Shown one piece after another: positions 34,753 through 47,466 of a stretch of DNA of 64,000 nucleotides. The translations under genes were made by a program, and so were the position numbers. This stretch comes from Streptomyces tardus. Its GTDB lineage: Bacteria > Actinomycetota > Actinomycetes > Streptomycetales > Streptomycetaceae. The DNA lies in assembly GCF_018101125.2 (NCBI RefSeq), contig NZ_JAELVF020000001.1, positions 2,120,778-2,184,777 on the forward strand, given 5' to 3'. Every line of letters begins with the position of its first letter. Position 1 is the stretch's first letter. The notes under the pieces are model-generated. The model was not told where the DNA came from and did not search any database. It saw only the letters and a program-made list of their open reading frames with translations.

Positions 34753-35802
34753 TCACTTCTTGCTCTTCGCGGACTGCTTCTTCTTGCCGTGATTCGGGCG
34801 CTTGCCCTGCGCCTTGCCCTGGTGGGTCTTGCTCTGGGCGGGCTTCTTCTCTTCCGGCTTGCTCATCGAGACGGTGGAGTCACGCTGCGACTTCGACTGG
34901 CGCTTGGGCTGCGTACGAGTGGCCCGGGCGCGCTCGGCGGCTTCCTTGGCCTCGACCTCGGCCGGGTCGACCTTGATCTTCCCCTTGGCGATCAGCTTCT
35001 CCTGGCGCTGCTTGTAGGCGATCGAGCCAGGGGTGGGGTTGCGCTTGAGGACGTACATCTGCTGACCGAGCGTCCAGACGTTGGTGGTCAGCCAGTAGAC
35101 GAGGACACCCACGGGGAAGTTGATGCCGAAGACGGCGAACATGACAGGGAAGACGTACATCAGGATCTTCTGCTGCTGCATGAACGGCGTCTTGACCGTG
35201 AGGTCGACGTTCTTCGTCATCATCTGCCGCTGTGTGTAGAACTGCGACAGCGACATCATCACGATCATGATGACCGTGACGACGCGGACCTCGGTCAGCG
35301 AGGCGCCGAGCTCAGCGAGCTTGTCCGCGGAGTCCATGAACTTCGTGGCGATCGGAGCGCCGAAGACGGTGGCCTCACGGGCACTCTCGACCTGGCCGGC
35401 GTCGAGAACGCCGACTTCCTTGTTCTGCGCGATCTTGTTGAGCACCTGGAAGAGCGCGATGAAGAACGGCGACTGCGCCAGAATTGGCAGACAGCTGGAG
35501 AGCGGGTTGGTGCCCGTCTCCTTGTACAGCTTCATCATCTCTTCGGACTGGCGCTGCTTGTCGCTCTTGTAGCGCTCCTGGATCGCCTTCATCTTCGGCT
35601 GGATCGCCTGCATGTTCCGCGTCGCCTTGATCTGCTTCACGAAGAGCGGGATCAGGGCGATACGGATGACGACGACCAGGAACACGATCGACAGTCCCCA
35701 GGCCCAACCACTGTCTTCGTGGAAGACCAGGCTGAACAGCGAGTGGAACTGGACGATGATCCAGGAAACTGCGATATAGAGAGGACCGAGGATCGTGTCC
35801 AC
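34753..35802 (-). CDS. yidC: Membrane protein insertase YidC
   Basis: A 349-residue Oxa1/YidC insertase. The first helix ([20 protein letters not shown]) is followed by the conserved [37 protein letters not shown] with its functional arginine. The hairpin helix pair [40 protein letters not shown], and the last helices [30 protein letters not shown] complete the core. The C-terminus is a strongly basic ribosome-contacting tail. It inserts membrane proteins alone or with SecYEG. GTG 35802 follows AAGGAG. The chain is somewhat shorter than some Streptomyces homologues. Confidence 0.95.
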   Translation of the reverse strand: MDTILGPLYIAVSWIIVQFHSLFSLVFHEDSGWAWGLSIVFLVVVIRIALIPLFVKQIKATRNMQAIQPKMKAIQERYKSDKQRQSEEMMKLYKETGTNPLSSCLPILAQSPFFIALFQVLNKIAQNKEVGVLDAGQVESAREATVFGAPIATKFMDSADKLAELGASLTEVRVVTVIMIVMMSLSQFYTQRQMMTKNVDLTVKTPFMQQQKILMYVFPVMFAVFGINFPVGVLVYWLTTNVWTLGQQMYVLKRNPTPGSIAYKQRQEKLIAKGKIKVDPAEVEAKEAAERARATRTQPKRQSKSQRDSTVSMSKPEEKKPAQSKTHQGKAQGKRPNHGKKKQSAKSKK

Positions 35803-35805
35803 GAA

Positions 35806-36093
35806 TCAGGCTCCTTGGGCGTTGGACTGGGTCCGATGCTGCCAGCGGTTGCGAATCCGCTGATGCCAGACCGGGTGCTTCCGGGCAGGAACGTGGTCGA
35901 CGCCGCCGGGCGACCACGGATTGCAGCGCAGGATGCGCCAGGCGGTCAGTGCCGTCCCTTTCACCGCTCCGTGCCGGTCGATCGACTGGTACCCGTAGTG
36001 CGAACACGATGGGTAGTACCGGCAGACCGGCCCGAGCATCGGGCTGATGGTCCACTGGTAGAGCTTGATCAACCCCAGCAGCGGGTACTTCAC
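35806..36093 (-). CDS. yidD: Membrane protein insertion efficiency factor YidD
   Basis: A 95-residue member with the signature [39 protein letters not shown] and [13 protein letters not shown], including the conserved cysteines. It assists YidC-dependent insertion at the membrane. It starts with GTG overlapping the rnpA stop by 4 nt and ends 3 nt before yidC. Confidence 0.95.
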   Translation of the reverse strand: MKYPLLGLIKLYQWTISPMLGPVCRYYPSCSHYGYQSIDRHGAVKGTALTAWRILRCNPWSPGGVDHVPARKHPVWHQRIRNRWQHRTQSNAQGA

Positions 36094-36458
36094 GACGGTG
36101 GCCCTCCAAGCAGCCGCTGCAACGCAGCGTCGAGATCCCGGGCCAGTTGCCTGTGGTCCGCTTCTCCCGCGCCGGGCAACGCCCGCACCACCACCAGGCT
36201 ACCTGCGGGCACCGAGGCCAGCCGGTCGCGTATCAGGTGACGGAGGCGACGCTTGACGCGGTTGCGGACAACGGCGTTCCCCACGGCCTTGCTGACGACG
36301 AAACCCGCACGCGCGGGAGGAGTCGTGTCCCCGGGCGCGTGCGGGTTTCTACCGCTGCGTAGATGTACGACGAGTGACGGGCGTCCGGCTCGGCGCCCTC
36401 GCCGTACTGCGACCGCGAAGTCCTCGCGCCGCCTCAGCCGGTGCTCGGTAGGCAGCAC
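36090..36458 (-). CDS. rnpA: Ribonuclease P protein component
   Basis: The 122-residue basic protein binds the RNase P RNA and helps mature tRNA 5' ends. Motifs are [55 protein letters not shown] (the RNR signature) and [10 protein letters not shown]. The start is GTG 36458. It lies 23 bp after rpmH in the conserved rpmH-rnpA-yidD-yidC operon. Confidence 0.96.
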   Translation of the reverse strand: MLPTEHRLRRREDFAVAVRRGRRAGRPSLVVHLRSGRNPHAPGDTTPPARAGFVVSKAVGNAVVRNRVKRRLRHLIRDRLASVPAGSLVVVRALPGAGEADHRQLARDLDAALQRLLGGPPS

Positions 36459-36481
36459 GTCATGACCTGCGGGTCAGGCTG

Positions 36482-36619
36482 TCAGGCCGACAGGCGGGCG
36501 CGATTCTTGCCACGGCGCGACGCGATGATCGCGCGGCCGGCACGGGTCCGCATGCGCAGCCGGAAGCCGTGGGTCTTCGCGCGACGACGGTTGTTCGGCT
36601 GGAAGGTGCGCTTGCTCAC
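36482..36619 (-). CDS. rpmH: 50S ribosomal protein L34
   Basis: A 45-residue protein reading [19 protein letters not shown] then [23 protein letters not shown] after the initiator, a textbook L34. GTG 36619 is set by GGAG 7 nt upstream and by family length; a longer open frame extends to 36751 but is not L34-like. It heads the leftward operon and is divergent from dnaA. Confidence 0.97.
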   Translation of the reverse strand: MSKRTFQPNNRRRAKTHGFRLRMRTRAGRAIIASRRGKNRARLSA

Positions 36620-37271
36620 TCGGGGGCTCCAGTAAAGACGTGCGTCTCGGTTGAGACGGAATGTGGGCGCCGAATGGCTGTCACCGTGCGCCCACGAGTA
36701 GCTCGCAACGCCCGAGTGCACCGCTTCGGATCCCAGTGGATCGTTGCCCATCGGAGGCAGGCGGCAGCAGCCATCGACAACTCGACCTCGATACGGTACG
36801 CGCGGCTACTCCATCCGGTCAAACCCGGCCAGGTGATCGCGAGCGCACCCATCGCCCGCCGGACTGTCCGACGTCGTCCGACGGTCCGGCAGTAGGGCTA
36901 CACCGTACGTCAGGCGCCGACACCCCGTACCCGCAGGGGCGAGCCGGCACGGCACCTTTACACACACCCTGTGGACAACGACTTGAGGCGCCGCTGCCCG
37001 GCGCACTACCGTGACGTACTTCGCCCTGCTCCCGACCGTCCCGTGGGCCGCCCTCCGTCGAGCACCGACCGCACAGTCGGGCCCGTCGCCCGGGGCCACC
37101 ACGGGTCACGCCGGGACAGCTGCGCGCGGCCCGCGCCGTGACAGACCCGACCAGCCGGACGAGACCCGACGGCACCGAACACAGCCAGAGCAAGAACCCG
37201 ACGAGACCCGGCGAGGCCCTCAGCGGCTCCGGGAAGAAGCGTCCTCCCCCGAGTTGAGAGAAGCGTGCCCC
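36620..37271. promoter_or_regulatory. rpmH-dnaA divergent promoter region with a DnaA box
   Basis: The 652-bp region contains a perfect DnaA box on the minus strand at 36970-36978 (TGTGGACAA), about 300 bp before dnaA, suitable for autoregulation. I do not see another gene, although an open frame continues upstream from the dnaA start to 37011. Confidence 0.6.
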
Positions 37272-39428
37272 GTGGCTGAACTGCCTGCCGATCTTGCCGC
37301 AGTGTGGCCGCGTGTGCTGGACCAGCTCCTCGACGAGGGGCAGGGCGTCGAGGCCAAGGACCAGCGGTGGCTGCGGGATTGCCAGCCCCTGGTCCTGGTC
37401 TCCGGTACGGCTCTGCTCGGCGTGCCCAACGAGTACGCCAAGGGGGTCCTCGAAGGACGTCTGGCGCCGATGATCACCGAAGCGCTCAGCCGCGAGTGCC
37501 AGCAGGCCATCCGGCTCGCGATCACCGTGACCGACCCGCTGCCCGCGCCCGCGCCGATTCCCGAGCCGCGCGCACAGCACCCCTCGGAAGCACGGCACAC
37601 CTCGGAAGCACGGCACACCTCCGAGGCGCGGCACTCCCCGGACAGCCGCCACGCCTCCGAACCCCGTCACGCCGCGGAGGCCCGGCACACGCCCGAGTCG
37701 CGACAGCAGGGCTTCGATCCGGGCCGCGCCGAGGAAGGGCGCAGGCCCGAGGATTCCCAGCGCTACGAGGAACCGCACGGCTACGAGCAGCCGCAGCGCT
37801 ACGACTCCCAGCCCGGCTACGAGAAGAGCGGCTACGAGCAGGGCGGCTACGAAGAGCAGAAGACCTACGAGGACCGGGAGTTGCCCACCGCGCGTGCCGC
37901 CTACCCGGACTACCCGCACGCCCCGCGACCGCAGCCCCGGCCCGAGCACCAGCCCGGGGCGTGGCCGCGCCGGGACGGCAGCTCCTGGCAGCCGCGCGAG
38001 GCCTACGGGCACCCGCCCCAGACGCACGCACCCGGCGGATACGACAACGGTTCGTACGGCGGGTACGAGGGCTACGAGAGCACGTACGAGAACTACGACG
38101 GGTACGAGGGCTACGACGCCCGCCCGCCCGGCCAGCGCTCGCACCCCGGTGGCGACCGGCCGGGCCCCGGCCACCAGGGTGGGGCCTCCGGGGCCGGGCG
38201 GCCGGGTCCGCCCGCCGGCGGCACCGGGGGCGCGATCGGCCACACCGGCTACGACCCGCACCCGGGCACGCACCCCGGCACCCGCCCCGGTCTCTCCCCC
38301 CAACGCTTCGACGAGGCACCGCAGTTGCCCGCGCCCAGCGGCGCACCCGGTCCGCTCGCCGCACAGCCGGCGCCGGCCACCGGCCCCGGCGAGCCGACCG
38401 CGCGGCTCAACCCGAAGTACCTCTTCGACACCTTCGTCATCGGGGCGTCCAACCGGTTTGCGCACGCCGCCGCCGTCGCGGTCGCCGAGGCACCGGCCAA
38501 GGCGTACAACCCGCTCTTCATCTACGGCGAGTCCGGGCTCGGCAAGACACACCTGCTGCACGCGATCGGCCACTACGCCCGCAGCCTCTACCCCGGTACG
38601 CGGGTGCGGTACGTGAGCTCTGAGGAGTTCACCAACGAGTTCATCAACTCGATCCGGGACGGCAAGGCCGACGCGTTCCGCAAGCGGTACCGCGACATGG
38701 ACATCCTGCTCGTCGACGACATCCAGTTCCTCGCACAGAAGGAGTCGACACAGGAGGAGTTCTTCCACACCTTCAACACCCTGCACAACGCGAACAAGCA
38801 GATCGTCCTCTCCAGCGACCGCCCGCCGAAGCAGCTGATCACCCTGGAGGACAGGCTGCGCAACCGCTTCGAGTGGGGCCTTATCACCGACGTCCAGCCG
38901 CCCGAGCTGGAGACCAGGATCGCGATCCTGCGCAAGAAGGCGGTGCAGGAACAGCTCAACGCCCCGCCCGAGGTGCTGGAGTTCATCGCCTCGCGCATCT
39001 CCCGCAACATTCGCGAGCTGGAGGGCGCCCTGATCCGGGTGACCGCGTTCGCGAACCTCAACCGGCAGCCGGTGGACCTCGGGCTGACCGAGATCGTGCT
39101 CAAGGACCTCATCCCCGGCGGCGAGGACGCGACCCCGGAGATCACCGCTCCCGCGATCATGGCGGCCACCGCCGACTACTTCGGCCTGACCGTGGACGAC
39201 CTCTGTGGATCCTCGCGCAGCCGAGTGCTGGTGACGGCTCGTCAGATCGCCATGTACCTCTGCCGGGAGCTGACCGATCTCTCGCTGCCGAAGATCGGCG
39301 GGCAGTTCGGCGGCCGGGACCACACGACCGTGATGCACGCGGACCGCAAGATCCGTGCCCTGATGGCGGAGCGTCGCTCCATCTACAACCAGGTCACCGA
39401 GCTGACCAACCGCATCAAGAACGGCTGA
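37272..39428 (+). CDS. dnaA: Chromosomal replication initiator DnaA
   Basis: A 718-residue initiator. Domain I (about 1-88, [15 protein letters not shown] to AITVTDPLP) mediates contacts. Domain II (about 90-377) is very long and disordered, rich in EARH, GYE and Gly/Pro, longer than the roughly 230 residues in S. coelicolor. The AAA+ domain III starts at [13 protein letters not shown] with Walker [10 protein letters not shown] (about 418-426), [22 protein letters not shown] and [10 protein letters not shown]. Domain IV holds the DnaA-box-binding signature [15 protein letters not shown] near residue 680. GTG 37272 begins the conserved [11 protein letters not shown]. It binds oriC immediately downstream. 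Confidence 0.97.
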   Translation: MAELPADLAAVWPRVLDQLLDEGQGVEAKDQRWLRDCQPLVLVSGTALLGVPNEYAKGVLEGRLAPMITEALSRECQQAIRLAITVTDPLPAPAPIPEPRAQHPSEARHTSEARHTSEARHSPDSRHASEPRHAAEARHTPESRQQGFDPGRAEEGRRPEDSQRYEEPHGYEQPQRYDSQPGYEKSGYEQGGYEEQKTYEDRELPTARAAYPDYPHAPRPQPRPEHQPGAWPRRDGSSWQPREAYGHPPQTHAPGGYDNGSYGGYEGYESTYENYDGYEGYDARPPGQRSHPGGDRPGPGHQGGASGAGRPGPPAGGTGGAIGHTGYDPHPGTHPGTRPGLSPQRFDEAPQLPAPSGAPGPLAAQPAPATGPGEPTARLNPKYLFDTFVIGASNRFAHAAAVAVAEAPAKAYNPLFIYGESGLGKTHLLHAIGHYARSLYPGTRVRYVSSEEFTNEFINSIRDGKADAFRKRYRDMDILLVDDIQFLAQKESTQEEFFHTFNTLHNANKQIVLSSDRPPKQLITLEDRLRNRFEWGLITDVQPPELETRIAILRKKAVQEQLNAPPEVLEFIASRISRNIRELEGALIRVTAFANLNRQPVDLGLTEIVLKDLIPGGEDATPEITAPAIMAATADYFGLTVDDLCGSSRSRVLVTARQIAMYLCRELTDLSLPKIGGQFGGRDHTTVMHADRKIRALMAERRSIYNQVTELTNRIKNG
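37583..37636 (+). repeat. Tandem 18-bp repeats in dnaA domain II
   Basis: CTCGGAAGCACGGCACAC occurs at 37583-37600 and 37601-37618, with a diverged third copy at 37619-37636, encoding repeated SEARHT. Weaker EARH/ESR copies continue to about 37705. This points to recent expansion by slippage. Confidence 0.9.
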
Positions 39429-40841
39429 CCGCCTGCGACTTGGGCGCCACCGCGACTTCGGTGGACCGGCGGCCGGCCCCGCCGGACGCCGGTGGGCGGA
39501 CGCCGGTGGGCGGACGGTCGGGGCGTCGCCCGGTAGGCGGGCGGTCGAAGCGGCTCGGGAGGCGGTGGCCGTACTCCCTCCCCGGCGCGGTCCCGCCGAA
39601 GGCCCAGTGAGGCCCACGCCGGCAGCGCGCGACACCGCGACACCGCCTCGTGCCCGGGCTCTTCCGTGGCGCCGCCACTGGTGCCTGCCCCGCCATACCC
39701 CGCCCCGGACGGCAGCCACAGCCCTGTGCCGTGCCCGGCGCCCGTCACCCTTCCTCGGCTCCTCTCCCTGTGTCACCCCGTCGTGCATACGCCCGACGGG
39801 GCAGGGCTTCGCGGCGGGAACCACCGCACGGGCCGGGACACCTGCGCCCCGGCCCTCGGCGAGGCTCTCGGTGCGGCTCGCGGGTGCGGCTCGTGCCGCC
39901 GAGGGCTCCCCGCACGCGGATCCGGCGCCGGATCCCAGCAGCGCTCGTGCTCCGCGACGGGCCCCGGCGAAGCTTTCTCGCGACCTCCTGATGCGCGACG
40001 CGCACCTCCAACCGGGCTGAAGGGCCGCGATGCTGCCCGTTCGCAGAACTCGCAAACCATCTTATTCCACGCATATCCGCCAGCCGCAGCAAGCAAGCGG
40101 AAGGTCCGACGGCCTCGTCCGGCGTCTCCGAAGTGTTCGAATCCACAGCTCACAGGGGGTGTCATCCACAGAAACCCCCAGGGTTGGACTTCCACACCCT
40201 GGGGAGTACTCAGTTTTCCAGACTGCGTCCACATACAAGGCAGTTGAGGTAGCGTCATCGCAGGTCGGAGGGTTGTGGATTTGTGGAGCAAACTTGTCCA
40301 CAGCCTGGGGAAACCTGAGAGCCCGTCAGGGCCCGCAGTCGGTTGTCCACTGCTCGCCCACAGGACGGGGCCGGTTGTCCCCAGCTTCTCCACACCTCTG
40401 TCCACTGTTCGGAAACCCAACTCGCCCTCTCACTGGTTCGAGTGAAGCGCGTCACACGGAACCGCGAGATTGATCTGTTGAGAACCGGGGTAATCCTGGG
40501 GACGGAGCTGTGGGCAAGTGCCGCTCACCTGTGTACGAGATGTGCACAACTTCCGGCTGTCCACAGAAACCCCTTGTTCATCCACCGGTCCGCCCACAGG
40601 CGACGTGGATAAAAAAGCGCCTCTGAGCTGCGAAAAGGCAGTTCTCCACCGTTTCCACAGCACCTACTACTGAGACCACATAGTTAGAGCTCAGAATTCG
40701 GTTTGAAGCAGGTCCTGTGCACAACTTGGGCTCGACAGGCTCGGCTCCCGCCTCGATGACTTGACCCCGAGCAGCAACAGGTGTCAGCGGTGTGCGTCAG
40801 ACTGGTCCCCGGCAACCAGCAACAGCAGGAGGCGGCTGAAG
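39429..40841. other. oriC: Chromosomal origin of replication oriC
   Basis: The dnaA-dnaN gap. Between 40139 and 40724 I count about 19 DnaA-box-like 9-mers on both strands. Examples are TCATCCACA (40162), GCGTCCACA (40225), perfect TTGTCCACA (40294-40302), TTGTCCACT (40343), TCGCCCACA (40354), TTCTCCACA (40386), CTGTCCACA (40557-40565), minus-strand TTATCCACG (40604-40612), GTTTCCACA (40651) and minus-strand TTGTGCACA (40541, 40716). An AT-rich run GATAAAAAAG (40609-40618) is a candidate unwinding element. The left 590 bp (39429-40020) is GC-rich with no boxes and no supported gene. Confidence 0.95.
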
Positions 40842-41972
40842 GTGAAGATCCGGGTAGAGCGAGACGTCCTGGCGGAGGCGGTGGCATGGGCCGCCAAGAG
40901 CCTCCCTGCCCGCCCACCGGTCCCGGTACTCGCCGGACTGCTGCTCAAGGCGGAGGAGGGCTCGCTGAGCCTCTCCGGTTTCGACTACGAGGTCTCGGCA
41001 CGGGTTTCGGTCGAGGCCGAGATCGAGGACGAGGGCACGGTCCTGGTCTCCGGCAAGCTGCTCGCCGACATCTGCCGGGCCCTGCCGAACCGTCCGGTGG
41101 AGATCTCCACAGACGGTGTACGGGTGACCGTCGTCTGCGGCTCGTCGCGCTTCACGCTCCACACCCTTCCGGTCGAGGAGTACCCCTCGCTGCCGGAGAT
41201 GCCCATCGCGACCGGGACGGTGCCGGGCGAGGTCTTCGCCTCTGCCGTCCAGCAGGTGGCCATCGCCGCCGGCCGTGACGACACCCTGCCGGTGCTCACC
41301 GGCGTGCGGATCGAGATCGAGGGCGACACCGTCACCCTGGCCTCCACCGACCGCTACCGGTTCGCCGTCCGCGAGTTCCTGTGGAAGCCCGAGTCGGCGG
41401 ACACCTCCGCCGTGGCCCTGGTGCCGGCAAAGACGCTGCTGGAGACCGCCAAGGCGCTCAGCAGCGGCGACCACGTCTCGCTGGCGCTCTCCGGCTCCGG
41501 CGCGGGCGAGGGCCTGATCGGTTTCGAGGGCGCGGGCCGCCGTACGACGACACGGCTGCTGGAGGGCGATCTGCCCAAGTACCGCACGCTGTTCCCGACC
41601 GAGTTCAACTCGGTGGCCGTGATCGAGACCGGCCCCTTCGAGGAGGCCGTCAAGCGTGTAGCCCTGGTCGCCGAGCGGAACACCCCGGTGCGGCTCAGCT
41701 TCGAGCAGGGCGTGCTGATTCTGGAGGCCGGCTCGAACGACGACGCACAGGCTGTGGAGCGGGTCGACGCCCAGCTCGACGGCGACGACATCTCGATCGC
41801 CTTCAACCCCGGCTTCCTGCTGGAGGGCCTCAAGGCCATCGAGTCGCCGGTCGCGCAGCTCTCGTTCACCACGTCGACCAAGCCCGCGCTGCTCGGTGGC
41901 AAGCCGGCCGTCGACGCGGAGGCGGACGACACGTACAAGTACCTGATCATGCCTGTCAGGTTGAGCGGCTGA
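40842..41972 (+). CDS. dnaN: DNA polymerase III beta subunit (sliding clamp)
   Basis: The 376-residue ring-forming clamp tethers polymerase III and many other proteins to DNA. Three clamp domains are visible: KIRVERDVLAEAVAWAAKSLPARPPVPVLAGLLL, FASAVQQVAIAAGRDDTLPVLTGVRIEI with LASTDRYRFAVREF, and FEEAVKRVALVAERNTPVRLSF. The C-terminus KYLIMPVRL is the conserved partner-binding end. GTG 40842 has CAGGAGG upstream and begins the conserved KIRVERD. It is the first gene to the right of oriC. Confidence 0.97.
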   Translation: MKIRVERDVLAEAVAWAAKSLPARPPVPVLAGLLLKAEEGSLSLSGFDYEVSARVSVEAEIEDEGTVLVSGKLLADICRALPNRPVEISTDGVRVTVVCGSSRFTLHTLPVEEYPSLPEMPIATGTVPGEVFASAVQQVAIAAGRDDTLPVLTGVRIEIEGDTVTLASTDRYRFAVREFLWKPESADTSAVALVPAKTLLETAKALSSGDHVSLALSGSGAGEGLIGFEGAGRRTTTRLLEGDLPKYRTLFPTEFNSVAVIETGPFEEAVKRVALVAERNTPVRLSFEQGVLILEAGSNDDAQAVERVDAQLDGDDISIAFNPGFLLEGLKAIESPVAQLSFTTSTKPALLGGKPAVDAEADDTYKYLIMPVRLSG

Positions 41973-42143
41973 CTGCCCGTCCGAGCAGGGGTTTCACGCT
42001 GTTCGTATGAGCGGCGGAGCCCACAGACGTGCAGCGGGGGGCGGGCGTAGGCTCGTTCCGTCAGGCAGTACACAGGCGGTGCGGTTCTCGCCCGCCCGCG
42101 TGCGGTGCATCCCGTGCGTGGTGATCTTCAGAAAGGCCCGCTG

Positions 42144-43022
42144 ATGGAGCTCGGTCTCATCGGTCTCGGCAAAATGGGCGGCAACATGCGCGAGCGCATT
42201 CGCCGCGCAGGCCACACCGTCGTGGGATTCGACCGCGACGCGGCGCTCGCCGACGTCCACAGCCTCAAGGAGCTGGTGGACTCGCTCAGCGGGCCGCGCG
42301 TGGTGTGGGTGATGGTGCCGGCCGGCGCCGCGACCCAGTCGACGATCGACGAGCTCGGCGAGCTGCTGGCCCCCGGCGATGTGGTGGTGGACGGCGGCAA
42401 CTCCCGCTGGACGGACGACGAGAAGCACGCGCAGGAGCTGGCGGCCAAGGGCATCGGTTTCGTCGACTGCGGCGTCTCCGGCGGCGTCTGGGGCCTGGAG
42501 AACGGCTATGCGCTGATGTACGGCGGCGCGGCCGAGGACGTCGCCAAGGTGCAGCCGGTCTTCGACGCGCTCAAGCCCGAGGGCGAGTTCGGCGCGGTGC
42601 ACGCCGGCAAGGTCGGCGCGGGCCACTTCGCGAAGATGGTCCACAACGGCATCGAGTACGCCATGATGCAGGCCTTCGCGGAGGGTTGGGAGCTGCTGGA
42701 GGCCGTCGACTCGGTGACCGATGTGCGGGAGGTCTTCCGGTCCTGGCAGGAGGGCACCGTCATCCGCTCCTGGCTGCTCGACCTCGCGGTGCGTGCGCTG
42801 GACGACGACGAGCACCTGCACGAGCTGCGCGGCTTCGCCCAGGACTCCGGCGAAGGCCGGTGGACGGTGGAGGCCGCCATCGACAACGCGGTGCCGCTGC
42901 CGGCCATCACCGCCTCCCTGTTCGCGCGCTTCGGCTCGCGCCAGGACGATTCGCCGCAGATGAAGATGATCGCCGCGCTGCGCAACCAGTTCGGCGGCCA
43001 CGCGGTGGAGGGCAAGAAGTAG
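42144..43022 (+). CDS. gnd: 6-phosphogluconate dehydrogenase, decarboxylating (short form)
   Basis: The 292-residue enzyme oxidises 6-phosphogluconate to ribulose-5-phosphate with NAD(P)+. The N-terminal Rossmann motif GLIGLGKMGGNMRERIRRAGH (4-24) is followed by MVPAG, VVDGGNSRWTDD, the substrate-binding GVSGGVWGLENGYALMYGG and the catalytic lysine segment GAGHFAKMVHNGIEYAMMQ. The length fits the dimeric/tetrameric short form common in actinomycetes and Bacillus (YqeC type). It keeps the conserved dnaN-gnd-recF order. Confidence 0.95.
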   Translation: MELGLIGLGKMGGNMRERIRRAGHTVVGFDRDAALADVHSLKELVDSLSGPRVVWVMVPAGAATQSTIDELGELLAPGDVVVDGGNSRWTDDEKHAQELAAKGIGFVDCGVSGGVWGLENGYALMYGGAAEDVAKVQPVFDALKPEGEFGAVHAGKVGAGHFAKMVHNGIEYAMMQAFAEGWELLEAVDSVTDVREVFRSWQEGTVIRSWLLDLAVRALDDDEHLHELRGFAQDSGEGRWTVEAAIDNAVPLPAITASLFARFGSRQDDSPQMKMIAALRNQFGGHAVEGKK

Positions 43023-43050
43023 CCGACGGCGGGCAGTTGCCCGACGCGCG

Positions 43051-43083
43051 TTGTCCACAGAGTGTCAACAGCCCTGTGGATCA
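43051..43083. promoter_or_regulatory. DnaA boxes upstream of recF
   Basis: A perfect TTGTCCACA (43051-43059) and an inverted TGTGGATCA (43075-43083) face each other in the 143-bp gnd-recF gap. Confidence 0.6.
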
Positions 43084-43165
43084 AGCAGGTTGACGATCAG
43101 AGCAGGCAGTGAGAGGCCGGGCGGGAGCGTTCCCGACGCCGGCTGTGGAAGGTGGGTGAACGGCG

Positions 43166-44320
43166 ATGCACGTCACCCACCTCTCGCTTGCCGACTTCCG
43201 CTCCTATCCGGCCGTCGAGGTGGCGCTCTCCCCCGGCGTCACCGCTTTCGTCGGGCCCAACGGCCAGGGCAAGACCAACCTCGTGGAGGCCGTCGGCTAC
43301 CTGGCCCATCTGGGCAGCCACCGGGTGTCGACGGACGCCCCGCTGGTGCGCCAGGGTGCGGAGCGCGCGGTGCTGCGCGCCTCGGTCGTCCAGGGCGAAC
43401 GCCGCCAGCTGATCGAGCTGGAGCTCAACCCGGGCCGGGCCAACCGCGCCCGGATCAACCGCTCTTCGCAGGTCAAGCCCCGCGATGTGCTGGGCATCCT
43501 GAGCACCGTGCTGTTCGCGCCGGAGGACCTCAGCCTGGTCAAGGGCGACCCCGGTGAGCGGCGGCGTTTCCTCGACGAGCTGATGACCGCCCGCTCCCCG
43601 CGCATGGCGGGTGTGCGGGCCGACTACGACCGGGTGCTCAAGCAGCGCAACACCCTGCTGAAGACCGCGGCCATGGCCAGGCGGCACGGCGGACGCACCA
43701 TGGACCTGTCCACCCTCGACGTCTGGGACCAGCATCTGGCCGCCGCCGGCGCCGAGTTGCTGGCCCAGCGGCTCCAACTGCTGCATGTGCTGGAGCCGTT
43801 GGTGGACAAGGCTTACGAGGAGCTGGCCCCGGGCGGTGGCCCGGCACGGCTGGCGTACCGCGGTTCCGGCGGTGAACTGCCGGGGGCCGCACTGCCCGGT
43901 GGCGCACAGCCCGGCAGTGACCGGGACGAGCTGACGCGTTGGCTGCTGGAGGCGCTGGCGGCGGCGCGCAAGCAGGAGATCGAGCGCGGCACGACCCTGG
44001 TCGGCCCGCACCGCGACGAACTCCTGCTGCGGCTGGGCGAGTTGCCCGCGAAGGGGTACGCGAGCCACGGCGAGTGCTGGTCGTACGCGCTGGCGCTGCG
44101 GCTGGCCTCGTACGACCTGCTGAGAGCGGAGGGGAACGAGCCGGTCCTGGTGCTGGACGACGTCTTCGCCGAGCTGGACAGCCGCCGGCGGGACCGCCTG
44201 GCAGAGCTGGTGGCGCCCGGTGAGCAGGTGCTGGTGACGGCGGCGGTCGCCGAGGACGTGCCCGGGGCCCTGGCGGGCGCCCGGTACGCGGTCGCCGGCG
44301 GGGAAGTGACGCCGGCGTGA
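43166..44320 (+). CDS. recF: DNA replication/repair protein RecF
   Basis: A 384-residue SMC-like ATPase that helps load RecA at gapped DNA. Walker [25 protein letters not shown] is at 30-53. [47 protein letters not shown] is the conserved arm base. The signature motif is [21 protein letters not shown], and Walker B is [20 protein letters not shown]. Its stop overlaps the start of the DUF721 gene by 4 nt, so the two are translationally coupled. DnaA boxes lie upstream. Confidence 0.96.
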   Translation: MHVTHLSLADFRSYPAVEVALSPGVTAFVGPNGQGKTNLVEAVGYLAHLGSHRVSTDAPLVRQGAERAVLRASVVQGERRQLIELELNPGRANRARINRSSQVKPRDVLGILSTVLFAPEDLSLVKGDPGERRRFLDELMTARSPRMAGVRADYDRVLKQRNTLLKTAAMARRHGGRTMDLSTLDVWDQHLAAAGAELLAQRLQLLHVLEPLVDKAYEELAPGGGPARLAYRGSGGELPGAALPGGAQPGSDRDELTRWLLEALAAARKQEIERGTTLVGPHRDELLLRLGELPAKGYASHGECWSYALALRLASYDLLRAEGNEPVLVLDDVFAELDSRRRDRLAELVAPGEQVLVTAAVAEDVPGALAGARYAVAGGEVTPA

Positions 44321-45030
44321 GCACCGAGCGGGAGCCGCGGCCGGGCGCGGCTGCGTCGGGCCGAGGGCCGGGGCCGGCCGACGGGCCGTCCGGAGGCAGT
44401 GCGCCGAGTCCGTCCGGAGGCACGTCCGGGAGCAGTGCGGACGGAAGCAGCCCGTCCGACGGCGGCGCTTCCGACGGTGGTGCGGACGGGCCCTCGGACG
44501 GCGGGCGGCAGAGCACGCCGGTGGCGCCCCGCCACTCGGGGCTCGACCTCGCCCGGGTGGCGCTCCAGGCGGCCCGGGAGCGGGCGAAGGAGCGCGGCGC
44601 GGACGCCCGGCAGCGGCGCCAGGTGCGCGAGGGCGGCGGACCGCGCTCGGGAGCGCGCAGGGACGGCCGGGATCCGCTGCCGCTCGGGGTGGCGCTGGAG
44701 CGGCTGAAGGCCGAGCGCGGCTGGGAGATGCCGATGGCGGTCGGTGGGGTCGCCGGGCGCTGGGCGGAGATCGTTGGGGAGAAGAACGCGGAGCACTGGC
44801 AGCCCGACAAGTACGACGAGGAGAGTCGGGTGCTGGCGGTGCGCTGCGACGAGGCGGCGTGGGCCACGCAGCTGCGCCATATGGCCCCGGATCTCGTACG
44901 CCGCTTGAACCAGGAGCTGGGGCGGGGCACGGTGCGCGCCATCAAGGTGCTGCCGCCCGGCGGCGGGCCGCGTCGGTACGGGTCGCTGCGGGTGCCTGGC
45001 ACCTCGCGTCGGGATGCCGACGGCTGGTGA
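44317..45030 (+). CDS. DUF721 (DciA-like) protein
   Basis: A 237-residue protein. Residues 1-75 are a Ser/Gly/Pro-rich disordered stretch, followed by a basic helical segment ([20 protein letters not shown]). The DUF721 KH-like domain begins at [35 protein letters not shown] and includes [46 protein letters not shown]721 proteins of the DciA type load DnaB helicase in bacteria that lack DnaC/DnaI; mycobacterial DciA lies in the same place. The helicase-loader role here is therefore inferred from family and context. Confidence 0.85.
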   Translation: MSTEREPRPGAAASGRGPGPADGPSGGSAPSPSGGTSGSSADGSSPSDGGASDGGADGPSDGGRQSTPVAPRHSGLDLARVALQAARERAKERGADARQRRQVREGGGPRSGARRDGRDPLPLGVALERLKAERGWEMPMAVGGVAGRWAEIVGEKNAEHWQPDKYDEESRVLAVRCDEAAWATQLRHMAPDLVRRLNQELGRGTVRAIKVLPPGGGPRRYGSLRVPGTSRRDADGW

Positions 45031-47425
<2,395 letters not shown>

Positions 47426-47466
47426 GTCGGCCCGAAGCCGCATCCAGAAAAGGAACTTGAACAGCA

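Noticed and set aside
39429..40020. Several open frames left of the oriC boxes
   Set aside because: Overlapping frames in all phases, Pro/Arg/Ala-rich, without starts or motifs.
36819..40055. 1078-codon minus-strand open frame across dnaA
   Set aside because: It is the antisense shadow of dnaA in high-GC DNA; composition is Gly/Arg/Val-rich without any domain, and dnaA on the plus strand is unmistakable.
44317..44550. Ser/Gly-rich beginning of the DUF721 gene as a separate gene
   Set aside because: It is in frame with the DUF721 domain, starts with coupled GTG at the recF stop, and is typical disordered N-terminal sequence.
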